DNA from: Pyrinomonadaceae bacterium
GTDB lineage: Bacteria > Acidobacteriota > Blastocatellia > Pyrinomonadales > Pyrinomonadaceae
Assembly: GCA_017983495.1 (NCBI GenBank)
Contig: JAGOBH010000002.1
Location: 310,001-374,000 of the forward strand
DNA length: 64,000 bases
Direction of reading: 5' to 3'
Program-made: the position numbers and the translations under genes
The notes under the pieces: model-generated
Database searches by the model: none
What the model was told of the DNA's origin: nothing
What the model saw: only the letters and a program-made list of their open reading frames with translations
Part shown: positions 1 through 11,433 of the stretch, in pieces
How positions within the stretch are numbered: position 1 is the first letter of the stretch
How the letters are laid out: each line of letters starts with the position of its first letter

Positions 1-1239
<1,239 letters not shown>

Positions 1240-1258
1240 AATGGGAAAAGTCGGAAGT

Positions 1259-1312
1259 GTGAAAATGTGAAAAAGTTAGGAAGCTGACCTTCTTCCTTTT
1301 TCACATTTTCAC
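1259..1312. repeat. Hairpin with 17-bp perfect arms between atpD and atpC
   Basis: Arm 1259-1275 (GTGAAAATGTGAAAAAG) is the exact reverse complement of 1296-1312, and the 20-nt loop can pair further through GAAG/CTTC. The right arm continues into iterated TTTCAC units up to 1328, just before the atpC start. It could slow ribosomes or RNA decay and so set the beta:epsilon ratio, or it may be one copy of a dispersed intergenic palindrome. The structure is seen; the role is inferred. Confidence 0.7.
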
Positions 1313-1337
1313 TCTTTCACTTTTTCACTTGAATCAT

Positions 1338-1739
1338 ATGCTTAAACTAGAAATTGTAACTCCTGAAAAACGCGTATTCGATGCGGAGGTTGATTCGGTT
1401 ACCGTTCCGACAACGACCGGTGAAGCCGGCATCTTGCCGAATCACGCACCGCTTATCTCTGCACTAAAACCCGGCATTCTCTCCTATTCAGTAAAGGGAG
1501 TTTCTGAGAAGTTCGCCGTCGCCGGCGGATTTGTCGAAGTTAACGCGAACAAGGTCGCCGTCCTTGCCGACACGGCAGAAACTGCTGAAGAGATCGACCT
1601 CAATGCCGCAAAGTCAGACCGTGAGAATGCGGAAAAGACTCTATCGGCAGCCGCATCAGGGTCGATCGAAGATAATGAGGCCGTCCGTGAGCAGCTTGCA
1701 GCAGCGAATGTTCGCATTTTGCTTGCATCCGGAAAGTAG
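1338..1739 (+). CDS. atpC: F-type ATP synthase subunit epsilon
   Basis: Epsilon subunit of the F1 central stalk, which couples rotation to catalysis and inhibits ATP hydrolysis. The protein of 133 aa has the family's N-terminal beta-sandwich (LKLEIVTPEKRVFDAEVDSV, then GEAGILPNHAPLISALKPG) and an Ala/Glu-rich helical C-terminus. A TTG at 1329 is in frame, but ATG 1338 matches the family N-terminus and is preferred. No clear Shine-Dalgarno sequence precedes it; the spacer is occupied by the hairpin and TTTCAC repeats. It is last in the atp operon and is closed by the terminator at 1763. Confidence 0.95.
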   Translation: MLKLEIVTPEKRVFDAEVDSVTVPTTTGEAGILPNHAPLISALKPGILSYSVKGVSEKFAVAGGFVEVNANKVAVLADTAETAEEIDLNAAKSDRENAEKTLSAAASGSIEDNEAVREQLAAANVRILLASGK

Positions 1740-1762
1740 TTTCATTCAAATCAATAGGATCA

Positions 1763-1790
1763 GGCGGAGGCATTTGCTTCCGCCTTTTTT
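1763..1790 (+). terminator. Rho-independent terminator of the atp operon
   Basis: A 9-bp stem GGCGGAGGC / GCTTCCGCC with one G-U pair and an ATTT loop, followed by six T. It lies 24 nt after the atpC stop. Confidence 0.88.
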
Positions 1791-1908
1791 GCGTGGCAAC
1801 TTATGTCAAAACCCAAGCAAATAGTCTAATTGGTATCAATGTTGGCCATTGGAAAGACGTATCGGATGGATCGACTATTTTCACGAGATCAGGACACCAA
1901 CTAACCTG

Positions 1909-1937
1909 TTGACAACGCAAAAGAAAAGAGCTAAAGT
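1909..1937 (+). promoter_or_regulatory. Putative sigma-70 promoter for the giant secreted protein
   Basis: TTGACA (1909-1914), a 17-nt spacer and TAAAGT (1932-1937): a perfect -35 with a 4/6 -10. It lies in the 309-nt gap between atpC and the 3072-aa gene, giving a leader of about 105 nt. The start ATG at 2049 has GGAG and GAGGG purine runs just upstream. Apart from the atp terminator I see nothing else in this gap. Confidence 0.5.
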
Positions 1938-2048
1938 TCCAACCAATTTTCTAAATAAAATTATTGACGCGTAAACTGCCGTTGACCAAGGGTCTGTAGC
2001 GTTTGCGCGGATCGGCATCCACGTTCCACTCGGAGAAAGAGGGTTATT

Positions 2049-5000
2049 ATGAACAATCGTCCATCGTCGTTCCGTTCTATCGCTATCGGTTTCGTTATCA
2101 TTGCTATTTTCGCGATTACGGTAGCGGCAAATTGGGGCAGCAGTTTTGCTGCCCTTAATTTATTTGCGCCTGCTGAATATGCGTCGACATCTTCTAATCA
2201 GATCAAAGCACAAGTTCTCACGCCGGGCACCTGCGATACCGCGGGACCGATCGAAGTCGAGGGTTCGATATTAGGAACTACGCCGACCGCTTACGCAACG
2301 CTTGGTGCGGCCTTTACAGCGATCAACGGCGGAACTCATACCGGAGCGATCACGGTCGATGTTTGCGGTAATACCACGGAGACTGCGGCAGCTAGCCTTG
2401 ACGCCAGCGGAACGGGCTCGTCTTCGTATACCGGCGTAACGGTCCGACCGGTCGGTGCGGCCCGAATCATAGAAGGTTCGGTTATTGGAGCAATAATCAA
2501 ACTGAACGGAGCGGACAATGTAACTATCGACGGGCGTATCGGAGGTACCGGGACAGGTCGAGACCTGACTGTACGAAATAACAATACGTCGGCGGCGACG
2601 GCGGCGATATGGTTAGCGAGCGTAGCGGCCGGGAACGGTGCTGCTAACAACGTAATTCGAAACTTGGAGTTGGCGGGCGGCACCGATACGTCCGCAAGCG
2701 GTAACTCAACTTTTGGAATTATCATGTGTGGAACGACTATCAGTACCACAGCAAATGGTGTAGATAACGACAATAACTCGTTCATTGCAAACCGTATCGT
2801 CAAGGTTCGTTATGGTATCGTCACGCGTGGAACCACCACAGATTTGAATATTTCGCCTGTTGTGACGGACAACATTGTCGGACCGAGTGCCTTCGGCACA
2901 GACCAGATCAATAAGGTCGGCATTTTCATGCAGGCAGACACCGGTGCCCTTGTATCACGTAACACTGTTCAGTTTGTCGGATGTCTCGATCCACAGGCAT
3001 GTACAGGTGCAGATAGAGTCGGCATTGGTATTGGACAGGAATCATGGAGCACGGCTCCTGGAACACTAACCTCAAATAACTACACCGTCACAAGAAATGT
3101 GATCAGAGATATCGTCGAAGAGACGACATTCTCTTCAGTTGGTTTGCTTTTAGGAACGACAGGCGGCGGTTCTAACACAAACAATCTCGTCGCAAATAAC
3201 TTCATTTATAATGTTCGATCAAATGGAACTGGGGGTGACCAAGCTGTCGGACTTGGTATTTCCGGTGGATTGGGTGACCGGGTAGTGTTTAACTCGATCT
3301 CTATGGTGGGTGACGTTGATCCCGGAGTTGCCGGTGCTTCGACGAATTTTGGCAGTGGTATTCGCGTAGGTAATAATTCGGGTTCGACACACGGAAATCT
3401 CACGCTGAGCAGTAATAGTGTGTATATGGACCTAAGCTCGTCAAGTACCGCGGCTAACCGATACTATGCGATCAGTGGAAACGCAGCGGCTTATAACTGG
3501 GGAACGGGCGGTGAGAACTACAATAACCTCTACATCAATCCGGTCAATACTCAGTTGCAGACGGGCGGACTGGGCTCGGTATCCGGAAATACCCTAACGA
3601 CTCAGTTTGCCACGCTAGCCAACTGGCAAACGGCGTACACTACACCTGCTGCTCAGGATGCTAATTCGATACAGGCGGATCCGTTGTTCACCTCTACCAC
3701 GGCGGATCTTCACATCGCCGTTGGATCTCCTAATGTAGACGCAGGTAACGCGGTGGCAGGAGTTACACGTGACATTGACAATCAGATCCGTGTCGGCATC
3801 TTTGACATCGGTGCGGATGAGCCGAGTGGAACGACGCCTCCTGCAAACGACATCGAGGCCAATTCTATATTGACCCCGTCAAATGGAGCGGTGTTTACAA
3901 CAGCTGCAACCACGACACCACAGGCTAGATTTACTAATGTAGGGTCGGCGACCGTAGTGGGTCGAAATGTCACCTTCACGATTACAGGGCCGAGCGGATA
4001 CAACTATTCGAATACGCAGACGATCGCAAGTCTTGACGTTGATCAGGCAATAACCGTCACATTTACCTCGACTCCTGCGTTTGCGACGCCGGGCACCTAT
4101 ACAATGACTGCTTCGACATTAGCCGACTCAAATACGGCAAATGATTCAACTGCGGGCTCATTTACTTCGGTTGCGCCTTTCAATGGTACCTACAGTGTCG
4201 GTACCGGGGAAACTTTTACATCGTTAACGAACCCGGGCGGCATTTTTGCGGCGATAAACGCGGCAGGTGCAACGGGTAACATTACGATCAACATTTCGAC
4301 AGATCTTACTGGTGAAACCGGATCGGTACTCCTTAACGAAGTTGCTGGTGGATTTACGACCCTTATCAAGCCAAGCGGTGGGGCACGGACGATCTCCGGA
4401 AATTCGGGGTCAGTTGGCCTCGTTGGTTTCAATGGAGCGGACGGTGTGACGATGGACGGATCGCTTTCAGGTGGTTCGGATCGTAGTCTGACTATTGCTC
4501 CGACAAACGCAACCAACGCTGGTGGCGGCATCTATTTCGCTTCCGGTCTCGCCGGAGCCCAGAATAACGTGATCAAGAATGTCAATGTTTATGGCAATGG
4601 TTCGTTAACCGGCCTTCTTCTCGGCATAACGTTCGGCGGCAACACGTTCGGCGGTCTCGGAGCCGACAACGACAACAATCGAGTTGAAAATTGTAATGTT
4701 CGTGGAGCGTTTTACGGCATCGCTTCTCTAGGGGCGAGCGCGGCGAATAAGGATACCGGCGTAGTAATTACTCGTAACACCTTATCCGGCGTCGGAACTG
4801 CGGGCATTGGGCGTGTTGGTATTTACGTTACTTTTGCAGATGGCGCTCAAATCACAGAAAACAACATTGCAAGCGTATCGAATCCGGGATCAGCTGACAC
4901 CATCGGCATTGCCGCAGGTTCGCAAGCACTCAACAACGCTCCATTAGCTACGGGCGGAATCAGCAATGCGACTATTTCGAGAAACTACATCGGCGTGGTC

Positions 5001-8000
5001 AGCAACAATGCGACGTTCTCGGCAGCAGGAATCGTCGTTGCTTCGGACACGACCGGCACCAACAATATTGTCAATAACATGGTGACTGGTGTGACAGGCA
5101 ATTCGAATGCCGGCGACATAGTTACAGGTATTCACATTAATGGCTTGGCTGGGTCGACTCAGAATGTTTATCACAATTCTGTTTCGATGACTGGCGACCG
5201 ACTCCCGATAACCGCGAACATGTTTCCGAGTTATGCACTCTCGATCGCCACGGATCAACCCGTCAACGTCGTGAATAATGTTTTGGTCAATTCACAAATT
5301 AGGACCGGCTCGACCGGCGGCGGTGGCGAAAGCTACGCCATTGGGTTCGACGGCCCGGCGGCAAACGTCAATCTTTTGTCTAATAATAATGACCTGTTTG
5401 TTTCAGGCCCCCTTGGTGTTGTTGGCATCACGGGTGATCTAATAACCGCACTTCAAGGCGGAACAGTAGGAACGGGAACAAATCAGGCAACTCTGGCCGC
5501 CTGGCAAACCGCAACAACAGAGGATGCGGCGTCGATCTCCGCTGATCCTTTGTTTGTGTCGGCAACTGACTTACATTTGCTGACCGGAAGTCCGGCCATC
5601 AATGCGGGAACGTCGGTCGGCGTAACAACGGACTTCGACGGTGATACGCGTCCGGACGGTGCCGGGGTCGAGATTGGAGCAGACGAGACCGACACCGTCG
5701 CACCTGATACTCAGATCCTGACGAATCCGACAAACCCGAGCAACAGTTCGAGTGCGACATTTACGTTTACCGGAACTGATTCGGCCGTTGCGGCGGTCGC
5801 AAGTTTCGAGTGCAAGATCGACGCAGGATCGTTCGCGGCTTGTACGTCACCGCAGAGCTACACGGGCCTATCGGAAGGTTCGCACACCTTTGTTGTCAGG
5901 GCGATCGATACGGCTGGGAATCCCGATTCATCTCCTGATTCGTTTACCTGGGTGATCGACACGATTGCTCCCAATACGACGATCCTGACAAATCCGACAG
6001 ATCCGACGTCGGATACAAATGCAACGTTCACCTTCAACGGATCCGACAGCTTCGGTGGAGGGCCAACATTCACCTTTGAATGTAAACTCGACGCCGGTTC
6101 ATTCGCGGCTTGTACCTCACCGCAGTCCTATATGGGATTGGCGGTTGGGCCACATACATTTGAGGTTCGTGCGAAAGACGCAGCCGGTAATACCGATCTT
6201 ACTCCGGCGAGTTACGCGTGGACGATCACAAGTGCCAGTTTGGGGCCGGTCACAGTAACGGCGACGACCGGTACCACCGGGCCGACTGACTATCCGACGC
6301 TGAAAGATGCGTTTGATGCGGTCAATGCGGGAACTCACACCGGAGTTGTAACAGTGTCGATCGTTTCAAATACGACCGAAACCGCTCCGGCTGTCCTGAA
6401 CAGCAGCGGTGCCGGCAGTGCCTCATACACTGCTCTTACGGTTCGACCAACTTCGGACAATGTCACAATTGCCGGACCGACAGTCACAGGTCGTGGACTT
6501 GTCGAACTAAATGGAGCGGATAATGTGACCATTGATGGTGACAATCCTGGAACAATGGGTACCAATAGGAACCTTACGATCCAGAATACAGCCGCAAATA
6601 CGGTTACGTTTACATCTGTCGTTCGTGTTGCGTTAGCAGCAACGGTTGTCAATTCGGCAAACGATGTGACGATCAAAAATCTGAATTTGCTTGGAAGTGC
6701 GACCGGTCGAAACATACCGACTGCGACTTCCACGACTGCAAGCGAGAATACGACGTTCGGCGTTATTGTTGGTCTTGGCGGATCGACGGTTTCCGAAACG
6801 ACCGCCCCGGCGGCGATCACTTCGGTCTCAACTTCGGTGGGAACCGGCGCCACGGCCAACAATCTGTTGATCAGCAACAACAGTGTGAATACGGCGGGAC
6901 GCGGCGTTAGTGTCAACGGTTCGGCCACGACGGTTTTCCCTGGCTTGCAGATCAATGGAAACAGCATTGGGAACTCGATTGCGGGTAACCCCGATCAGGT
7001 CTATTCGATCGGCATCACCGCACAGGGATCGGCAAACGGTGTGATCTCAAACAACACTGTTTGGATCGAAGGATTTATTGGGTCCAGCTCAGCAACCCAT
7101 GGAATAAACGTTGGCGTTAATAGTGCTAACGGAACCTTCACGATCGACAGCAATAAGGTCAATCGTGCCCGCAATCTTAATCCGGGTACGTGGGCTGCCT
7201 ATGGTATTAATCTGGGCGGCGGATTGAACCACGTCGTGCAGAACAACTTCGTTTCGGGCGTGATCAATGATCAAACCGCCGGAACGGGTGGCTTTGGAAC
7301 TACGTTTGGAGCATACGGTATTCGGGTTGGTTCCGGCACCGGCCATAAGGTCTACCACAACTCTGTGAATCTTTATGGTGCATTGGGCGGAACGGTAAGT
7401 ACGGATCTCACCGCAGCATTTTTGGTGGTAGCGACCGGGCAAACCGGAATGGATGTTAGAAATAACATTTTTGCCAATCAGATAACTGGCGGTAATCCGA
7501 CCGGTACGCGGCATGTTGCGATCTATCTTCCCTCAGCCGCGACCGTTGCGATGAATCTGACGAACAATAATAACGCGTACTTCGCTGGCACGGATGCAAA
7601 TAGTCGTCTGGCTCAGACCGGTACGACGTTTGGAACGGGAGAGTTCCTTGCGGCAAACTTCGATCCTACTGCCACTACGCCGGCGACGAACTTCCGTTCT
7701 TACACGAGTGCTCTGTCGGCGGCCGGTACAAATGACAATGCGTCGTTTGCCAGCACAACGGCCCCGCCGTTTACGTCGAACGTCGATCTTCATGTCCCGG
7801 CGGCGACCCAGACCCGGCTCGAATCGGGCGGTGCTCCGGTTGGCATCACAACCGATATAGATACGGACGCTCGCAATCCGATGACGCCGGATATTGGTGC
7901 GGACGAATTTGCAGGTCTGCCACCGGCGGCAAACGACATGGCGGCAACGGTATTTGTCACGCCGCTAAACGGAGCGACGCTGCCGGTCGGAGCCAACTTT

Positions 8001-11000
8001 ACTCCGCAGGCAACGTTCGCCAATATCGGTACGGCCGCACAGACAAACGTTACTGTACGGTACAAGATCATCGACGGATCGATGACTGAGGTTTACAATC
8101 AGACCTCGGTGATCGCCGCGATCGCACCGTTACAGAATGTCACGGTAACATTCCCGGTCACGTCGCTTCCGGCACCTGGTGCATTCACGATCCGGGCTTC
8201 GGCAGAACTTGCGGGTGATGCGAACACGGCGAACGATACTATCAACGGTACGATCAACGGTGTGGCTCCGATCGGCGGGACGATCAACGTCGGCACGGGC
8301 GAAGCCTACACGTCGTTGACAAATCCGGGCGGTGTATTCGAGGCCATGAACACTGCCGGTATCTCGTCTAATACGACGGTGAACATCACCACTGATCTGA
8401 CCGCTGAGACGGGCGCGGTTTTCCTCAATCAGCTTGCTGAAAGCGGAATGGGTGGTTACACAGTCACATTTAAGCCTTCGGGAGCTGCACGTGTGATCTC
8501 AGGTACGGCAGCGGCGAATCGTGGATTGATAAATCTGAATGGTGCTGACCGAATTGTCTTTGACGGTTCGCTTTCGGGCGGAACCGATCGAAGCCTGACG
8601 ATCACCAACAATCAGACCGGAACGTCGACGGTCATCTGGATCAGGAGTGCGAGTGCAGCTAACGGTGCCGGAAACAATACGATCAAGAATTGTATTATTA
8701 ACGGAGCTGTCGGAGCCACCGCGACGACGACTGCCGGTATCCTTACCGGCAGCGGCGTGACCATTGGTGCGGACGCCGAGGCGGCAAATAGCAACAATAC
8801 GATCCAAAACAACTGGATCTATCGTGTGCAAAATTCGGCATATCTGAGAGGCGGCGCGACCGCTCCGGTATTTGACCAAAACTGGATCGTTACTGGTAAT
8901 GAGTTTGGTTCGACGGCATCGACGGCGGACAAGAACATTTTCCGCGGCATGCTAATCGGAAATGCTCAAAACTTCACCATTACGAATAACATTGTTCATG
9001 GCATCCAGTCATCGGCGACCACTACTGCATTAATGAGTGGTATTCAGATCGGGTTGCTGGTGGACGGCGGCACAGTTGCTAAAAACAGGATCAGCGATAT
9101 CAAGAACATCAGTGCATCCGGCACTGGTGCGAACGGCATATCGTTTATCTCAACCTCGACCGCATCGAATGTGACGGTTGCCAACAACTTTATTGGCGAC
9201 GTCGCTGCAAACGGTTCGGCAACTCTTGCAAGCAATGGTTTTGGTATCAACGTAGCAAGTGGTGCAGGTTATAAGTTTTACTACAACTCGGTAAATCTTA
9301 ATACCAATCAGACTACCGGCACGTCGGCCGCAATGTTAGTTCAGGCAGCTGTCGTGACCGCCGGTGGACTTGATGTTCGCGATAACATCTTCGCGAATAC
9401 CCAGACAGCCGGTGCTACACGTTACGCTTTCTACAGTGGAGCTGCGGCAACGGTCTATACGCCGATCAACTACAACGATTACTACTCGACAGGCTCGGTC
9501 GGATTCCTTGGGTCGGCCAGGGCGACGCTTGCCGATTGGCAGACGGCGACGACACAGGATGCGAATTCGCTTGCTGTCGATCCGTTGTTCGTTTCGGCAA
9601 CTGACCTGCATCTGCAGGCATCGAGCCCCGTTGCTAATCTCGGCACCCCGATTGCCGGTATCTCGGATGATATTGACGGAGAGACTCGTTCTGTGATGTC
9701 GCCTGAGATCGGAGCCGATGAACTTCCTGTTGTTGCGGTACCGGGTTCATTGCAGTTCAGCAATGCTACTTATTCGGGTGGCGAGGGCGGATCACCGTTC
9801 ACTATTACTGTTACCCGAACGGGCGGCACTGATGGTTCGGTGACTGTCGACTATGCTACGTCGAATGGAACCGCGACCGGCGGAGCAGCGTGTACTGCAG
9901 GTGTCGATTTCGTCAATGCCTCAGGAACACTCACCTTTGCGAACGGTGTCAGCAGCCAGACATTCAATGTTACGGTCTGTGACGACGCCATCGTCGAAGG
10001 CGACGAAACGTTCAACTACACGCTGAGCAACGCGACCGGCGGAGCAACCATCGGTTCGCCGAGTTCGGCTGTTCAGACGATCGTCGACAACGATGTCGCA
10101 GCCGGATCGTTCTCGGTCAATGACGTTCGCGTCACTGAGGGTAACGCAGGTGCTGTTTCCGCCACCTTCACCGTAACCTATACGGCGGGCGGAGCGGCTT
10201 CCGTTAACTTTGGCACGGCAAACGGTACGGCGATCGCCGGAACCGATTACGCTGCCAACAGCGGTACGCTGAACTTCCCGGCATCGGGTTCGACGCAGAC
10301 GCAGACGGTTACTGTCCTGGTCAGTGGCGACACGGTCAAGGAGGCAAACGAGACGTTCGTTGTTAATCTGTCCGGTGCGACCGGCGGTGCTACGATCTCT
10401 GATAATCAGGGAGTCGGTATCATCGTTGACGAAGACCGGTCTTACGTCAGCGACTTCGACGATGATCTGTTGGCTGATTACAGCGTTTACCGTCCGAGTG
10501 AAGGCCGTTGGTACATCTTGCCTTCGACCAATGGTGTGCCGAATGTCGTCAACTTTGGCCTGGCGACTGATCGGCCGGTTCCGGGAGACTATGACGGCGA
10601 CGGAAAGACGGACCTTGCTCTGTATCGTCCGGCGACGTCGACCTATTACATCATAAATAGCTCGACCTCGACGCTCACCGGCCTTACGGTCGGTGCCACG
10701 GGTGACAAGCCTGTTCAGGGTGATTATAACGGCGACGGCAGGACCGACCTGGCGACCTTCCGTCCGTCGAACGGCCTGTGGACGATCTACCTGACCAATA
10801 CGGCAACGACGACGTCGCAGCTGTTCGGTATCAGCACCGATCGGCCTGTTCAAGGTGACTACGATGGCGACTTTAAGACGGACATCGCAGTTTACCGTGA
10901 CGGTACGTGGTACATACTGCGCAGCTCCGATGCTCAGGTCTCGGTCACGAGCTGGGGACTCGCAGGCGACAAACCGGTAAGCGGTGATTTCGACGGCGAC

Positions 11001-11267
11001 GGCCGTTATGACATCGCCATCTACCGCAATGGTGCATGGTGGATCATCAACTCGCTGACCGGCAATTCGACGGTCATCAGTTGGGGACTCGCAACCGACG
11101 TGCCCGCACCGGCTGACTTTGACGGTGACGGCACAACAGATGTCGTTGTGTTCCGTCCGTCGTCCGGCGACTGGTACGTGCTGAAGAGTTCGACCCTCAC
11201 GATCACCGGTGTTAACTGGGGATTGAGCGGGGACATCCCCGCTCCGTCCGCATACTTGCCGCAGTAG
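2049..11267 (+). CDS. Giant secreted modular beta-helix protein with CARDB-like, Ig-like, Calx-beta and FG-GAP domains
   Basis: A 3072-aa exported protein, probably cell-surface or released, with an adhesin or polysaccharide-binding look; the function is unproven. Residues 1-35 form a signal peptide. Four Asn/Thr/Gly-rich parallel beta-helix modules follow (about 60-595, 715-1215, 1395-1955, 2075-2560). Each ends in a cap with DPLF...DLH...(D/E)IGADE, except module 3, which lacks the DPLF part. CARDB-like domains follow modules 1 and 3 (about 597-715 and 1958-2075), and two tandem Ig-like domains follow module 2 (about 1217-1395). Two Calx-beta domains lie at about 2563-2794. The C-terminus (2795-3072) has six FG-GAP/VCBS blades with DxDxDG-type calcium loops such as DYDGDGKTD. 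It stands alone between a promoter and a strong terminator. The domain calls rest on visible motifs; no catalytic site is recognised. Confidence 0.9.
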   Translation: MNNRPSSFRSIAIGFVIIAIFAITVAANWGSSFAALNLFAPAEYASTSSNQIKAQVLTPGTCDTAGPIEVEGSILGTTPTAYATLGAAFTAINGGTHTGAITVDVCGNTTETAAASLDASGTGSSSYTGVTVRPVGAARIIEGSVIGAIIKLNGADNVTIDGRIGGTGTGRDLTVRNNNTSAATAAIWLASVAAGNGAANNVIRNLELAGGTDTSASGNSTFGIIMCGTTISTTANGVDNDNNSFIANRIVKVRYGIVTRGTTTDLNISPVVTDNIVGPSAFGTDQINKVGIFMQADTGALVSRNTVQFVGCLDPQACTGADRVGIGIGQESWSTAPGTLTSNNYTVTRNVIRDIVEETTFSSVGLLLGTTGGGSNTNNLVANNFIYNVRSNGTGGDQAVGLGISGGLGDRVVFNSISMVGDVDPGVAGASTNFGSGIRVGNNSGSTHGNLTLSSNSVYMDLSSSSTAANRYYAISGNAAAYNWGTGGENYNNLYINPVNTQLQTGGLGSVSGNTLTTQFATLANWQTAYTTPAAQDANSIQADPLFTSTTADLHIAVGSPNVDAGNAVAGVTRDIDNQIRVGIFDIGADEPSGTTPPANDIEANSILTPSNGAVFTTAATTTPQARFTNVGSATVVGRNVTFTITGPSGYNYSNTQTIASLDVDQAITVTFTSTPAFATPGTYTMTASTLADSNTANDSTAGSFTSVAPFNGTYSVGTGETFTSLTNPGGIFAAINAAGATGNITINISTDLTGETGSVLLNEVAGGFTTLIKPSGGARTISGNSGSVGLVGFNGADGVTMDGSLSGGSDRSLTIAPTNATNAGGGIYFASGLAGAQNNVIKNVNVYGNGSLTGLLLGITFGGNTFGGLGADNDNNRVENCNVRGAFYGIASLGASAANKDTGVVITRNTLSGVGTAGIGRVGIYVTFADGAQITENNIASVSNPGSADTIGIAAGSQALNNAPLATGGISNATISRNYIGVVSNNATFSAAGIVVASDTTGTNNIVNNMVTGVTGNSNAGDIVTGIHINGLAGSTQNVYHNSVSMTGDRLPITANMFPSYALSIATDQPVNVVNNVLVNSQIRTGSTGGGGESYAIGFDGPAANVNLLSNNNDLFVSGPLGVVGITGDLITALQGGTVGTGTNQATLAAWQTATTEDAASISADPLFVSATDLHLLTGSPAINAGTSVGVTTDFDGDTRPDGAGVEIGADETDTVAPDTQILTNPTNPSNSSSATFTFTGTDSAVAAVASFECKIDAGSFAACTSPQSYTGLSEGSHTFVVRAIDTAGNPDSSPDSFTWVIDTIAPNTTILTNPTDPTSDTNATFTFNGSDSFGGGPTFTFECKLDAGSFAACTSPQSYMGLAVGPHTFEVRAKDAAGNTDLTPASYAWTITSASLGPVTVTATTGTTGPTDYPTLKDAFDAVNAGTHTGVVTVSIVSNTTETAPAVLNSSGAGSASYTALTVRPTSDNVTIAGPTVTGRGLVELNGADNVTIDGDNPGTMGTNRNLTIQNTAANTVTFTSVVRVALAATVVNSANDVTIKNLNLLGSATGRNIPTATSTTASENTTFGVIVGLGGSTVSETTAPAAITSVSTSVGTGATANNLLISNNSVNTAGRGVSVNGSATTVFPGLQINGNSIGNSIAGNPDQVYSIGITAQGSANGVISNNTVWIEGFIGSSSATHGINVGVNSANGTFTIDSNKVNRARNLNPGTWAAYGINLGGGLNHVVQNNFVSGVINDQTAGTGGFGTTFGAYGIRVGSGTGHKVYHNSVNLYGALGGTVSTDLTAAFLVVATGQTGMDVRNNIFANQITGGNPTGTRHVAIYLPSAATVAMNLTNNNNAYFAGTDANSRLAQTGTTFGTGEFLAANFDPTATTPATNFRSYTSALSAAGTNDNASFASTTAPPFTSNVDLHVPAATQTRLESGGAPVGITTDIDTDARNPMTPDIGADEFAGLPPAANDMAATVFVTPLNGATLPVGANFTPQATFANIGTAAQTNVTVRYKIIDGSMTEVYNQTSVIAAIAPLQNVTVTFPVTSLPAPGAFTIRASAELAGDANTANDTINGTINGVAPIGGTINVGTGEAYTSLTNPGGVFEAMNTAGISSNTTVNITTDLTAETGAVFLNQLAESGMGGYTVTFKPSGAARVISGTAAANRGLINLNGADRIVFDGSLSGGTDRSLTITNNQTGTSTVIWIRSASAANGAGNNTIKNCIINGAVGATATTTAGILTGSGVTIGADAEAANSNNTIQNNWIYRVQNSAYLRGGATAPVFDQNWIVTGNEFGSTASTADKNIFRGMLIGNAQNFTITNNIVHGIQSSATTTALMSGIQIGLLVDGGTVAKNRISDIKNISASGTGANGISFISTSTASNVTVANNFIGDVAANGSATLASNGFGINVASGAGYKFYYNSVNLNTNQTTGTSAAMLVQAAVVTAGGLDVRDNIFANTQTAGATRYAFYSGAAATVYTPINYNDYYSTGSVGFLGSARATLADWQTATTQDANSLAVDPLFVSATDLHLQASSPVANLGTPIAGISDDIDGETRSVMSPEIGADELPVVAVPGSLQFSNATYSGGEGGSPFTITVTRTGGTDGSVTVDYATSNGTATGGAACTAGVDFVNASGTLTFANGVSSQTFNVTVCDDAIVEGDETFNYTLSNATGGATIGSPSSAVQTIVDNDVAAGSFSVNDVRVTEGNAGAVSATFTVTYTAGGAASVNFGTANGTAIAGTDYAANSGTLNFPASGSTQTQTVTVLVSGDTVKEANETFVVNLSGATGGATISDNQGVGIIVDEDRSYVSDFDDDLLADYSVYRPSEGRWYILPSTNGVPNVVNFGLATDRPVPGDYDGDGKTDLALYRPATSTYYIINSSTSTLTGLTVGATGDKPVQGDYNGDGRTDLATFRPSNGLWTIYLTNTATTTSQLFGISTDRPVQGDYDGDFKTDIAVYRDGTWYILRSSDAQVSVTSWGLAGDKPVSGDFDGDGRYDIAIYRNGAWWIINSLTGNSTVISWGLATDVPAPADFDGDGTTDVVVFRPSSGDWYVLKSSTLTITGVNWGLSGDIPAPSAYLPQ

Positions 11268-11313
11268 GGTTGGTTTGCACAAACAACGGGCCCGTACGGG
11301 CCCACCCCCTTTC

Positions 11314-11345
11314 GCCTCCGGCACATAGTTGCCGGAGGCTTTTTT
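11314..11345 (+). terminator. Rho-independent terminator
   Basis: A perfect 10-bp stem GCCTCCGGCA / TGCCGGAGGC with a CATAGT loop, then six T, 46 nt after the stop of the giant gene. Just upstream, 11288-11303 is a perfect 16-bp palindrome (GGGCCC-GTAC-GGGCCC) that may form a second, stacked stem. Confidence 0.92.
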
Positions 11346-11383
11346 GCGTCGGAATGCCCGACTCTTTACCTCTCGAAGGTTTC

Positions 11384-11413
11384 TTCACAAACGCGTTGAA
11401 AAATGTATATACT
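11384..11413 (+). promoter_or_regulatory. Putative sigma-70 promoter
   Basis: TTCACA (11384-11389, 5/6), an 18-nt spacer and TATACT (11408-11413, 5/6). It lies 20 nt before the ATG at 11434, whose Shine-Dalgarno sequence is GAGGGG at 11425-11430. It therefore gives a very short leader. Confidence 0.6.
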
Positions 11414-11433
11414 AGGGCTTTTGTGAGGGGTTT

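Noticed and set aside
6335..6967. 210-codon minus-strand frame inside the giant gene
   Set aside because: It is a shadow of the repetitive beta-helix coding; no ribosome-binding site or domain is seen.
9921..11324. 467-codon minus-strand frame under the FG-GAP end of the giant gene
   Set aside because: It is antisense to clear Calx-beta and FG-GAP repeats, is rich in Arg/Val/Asp from reverse reading, and has no known domain.
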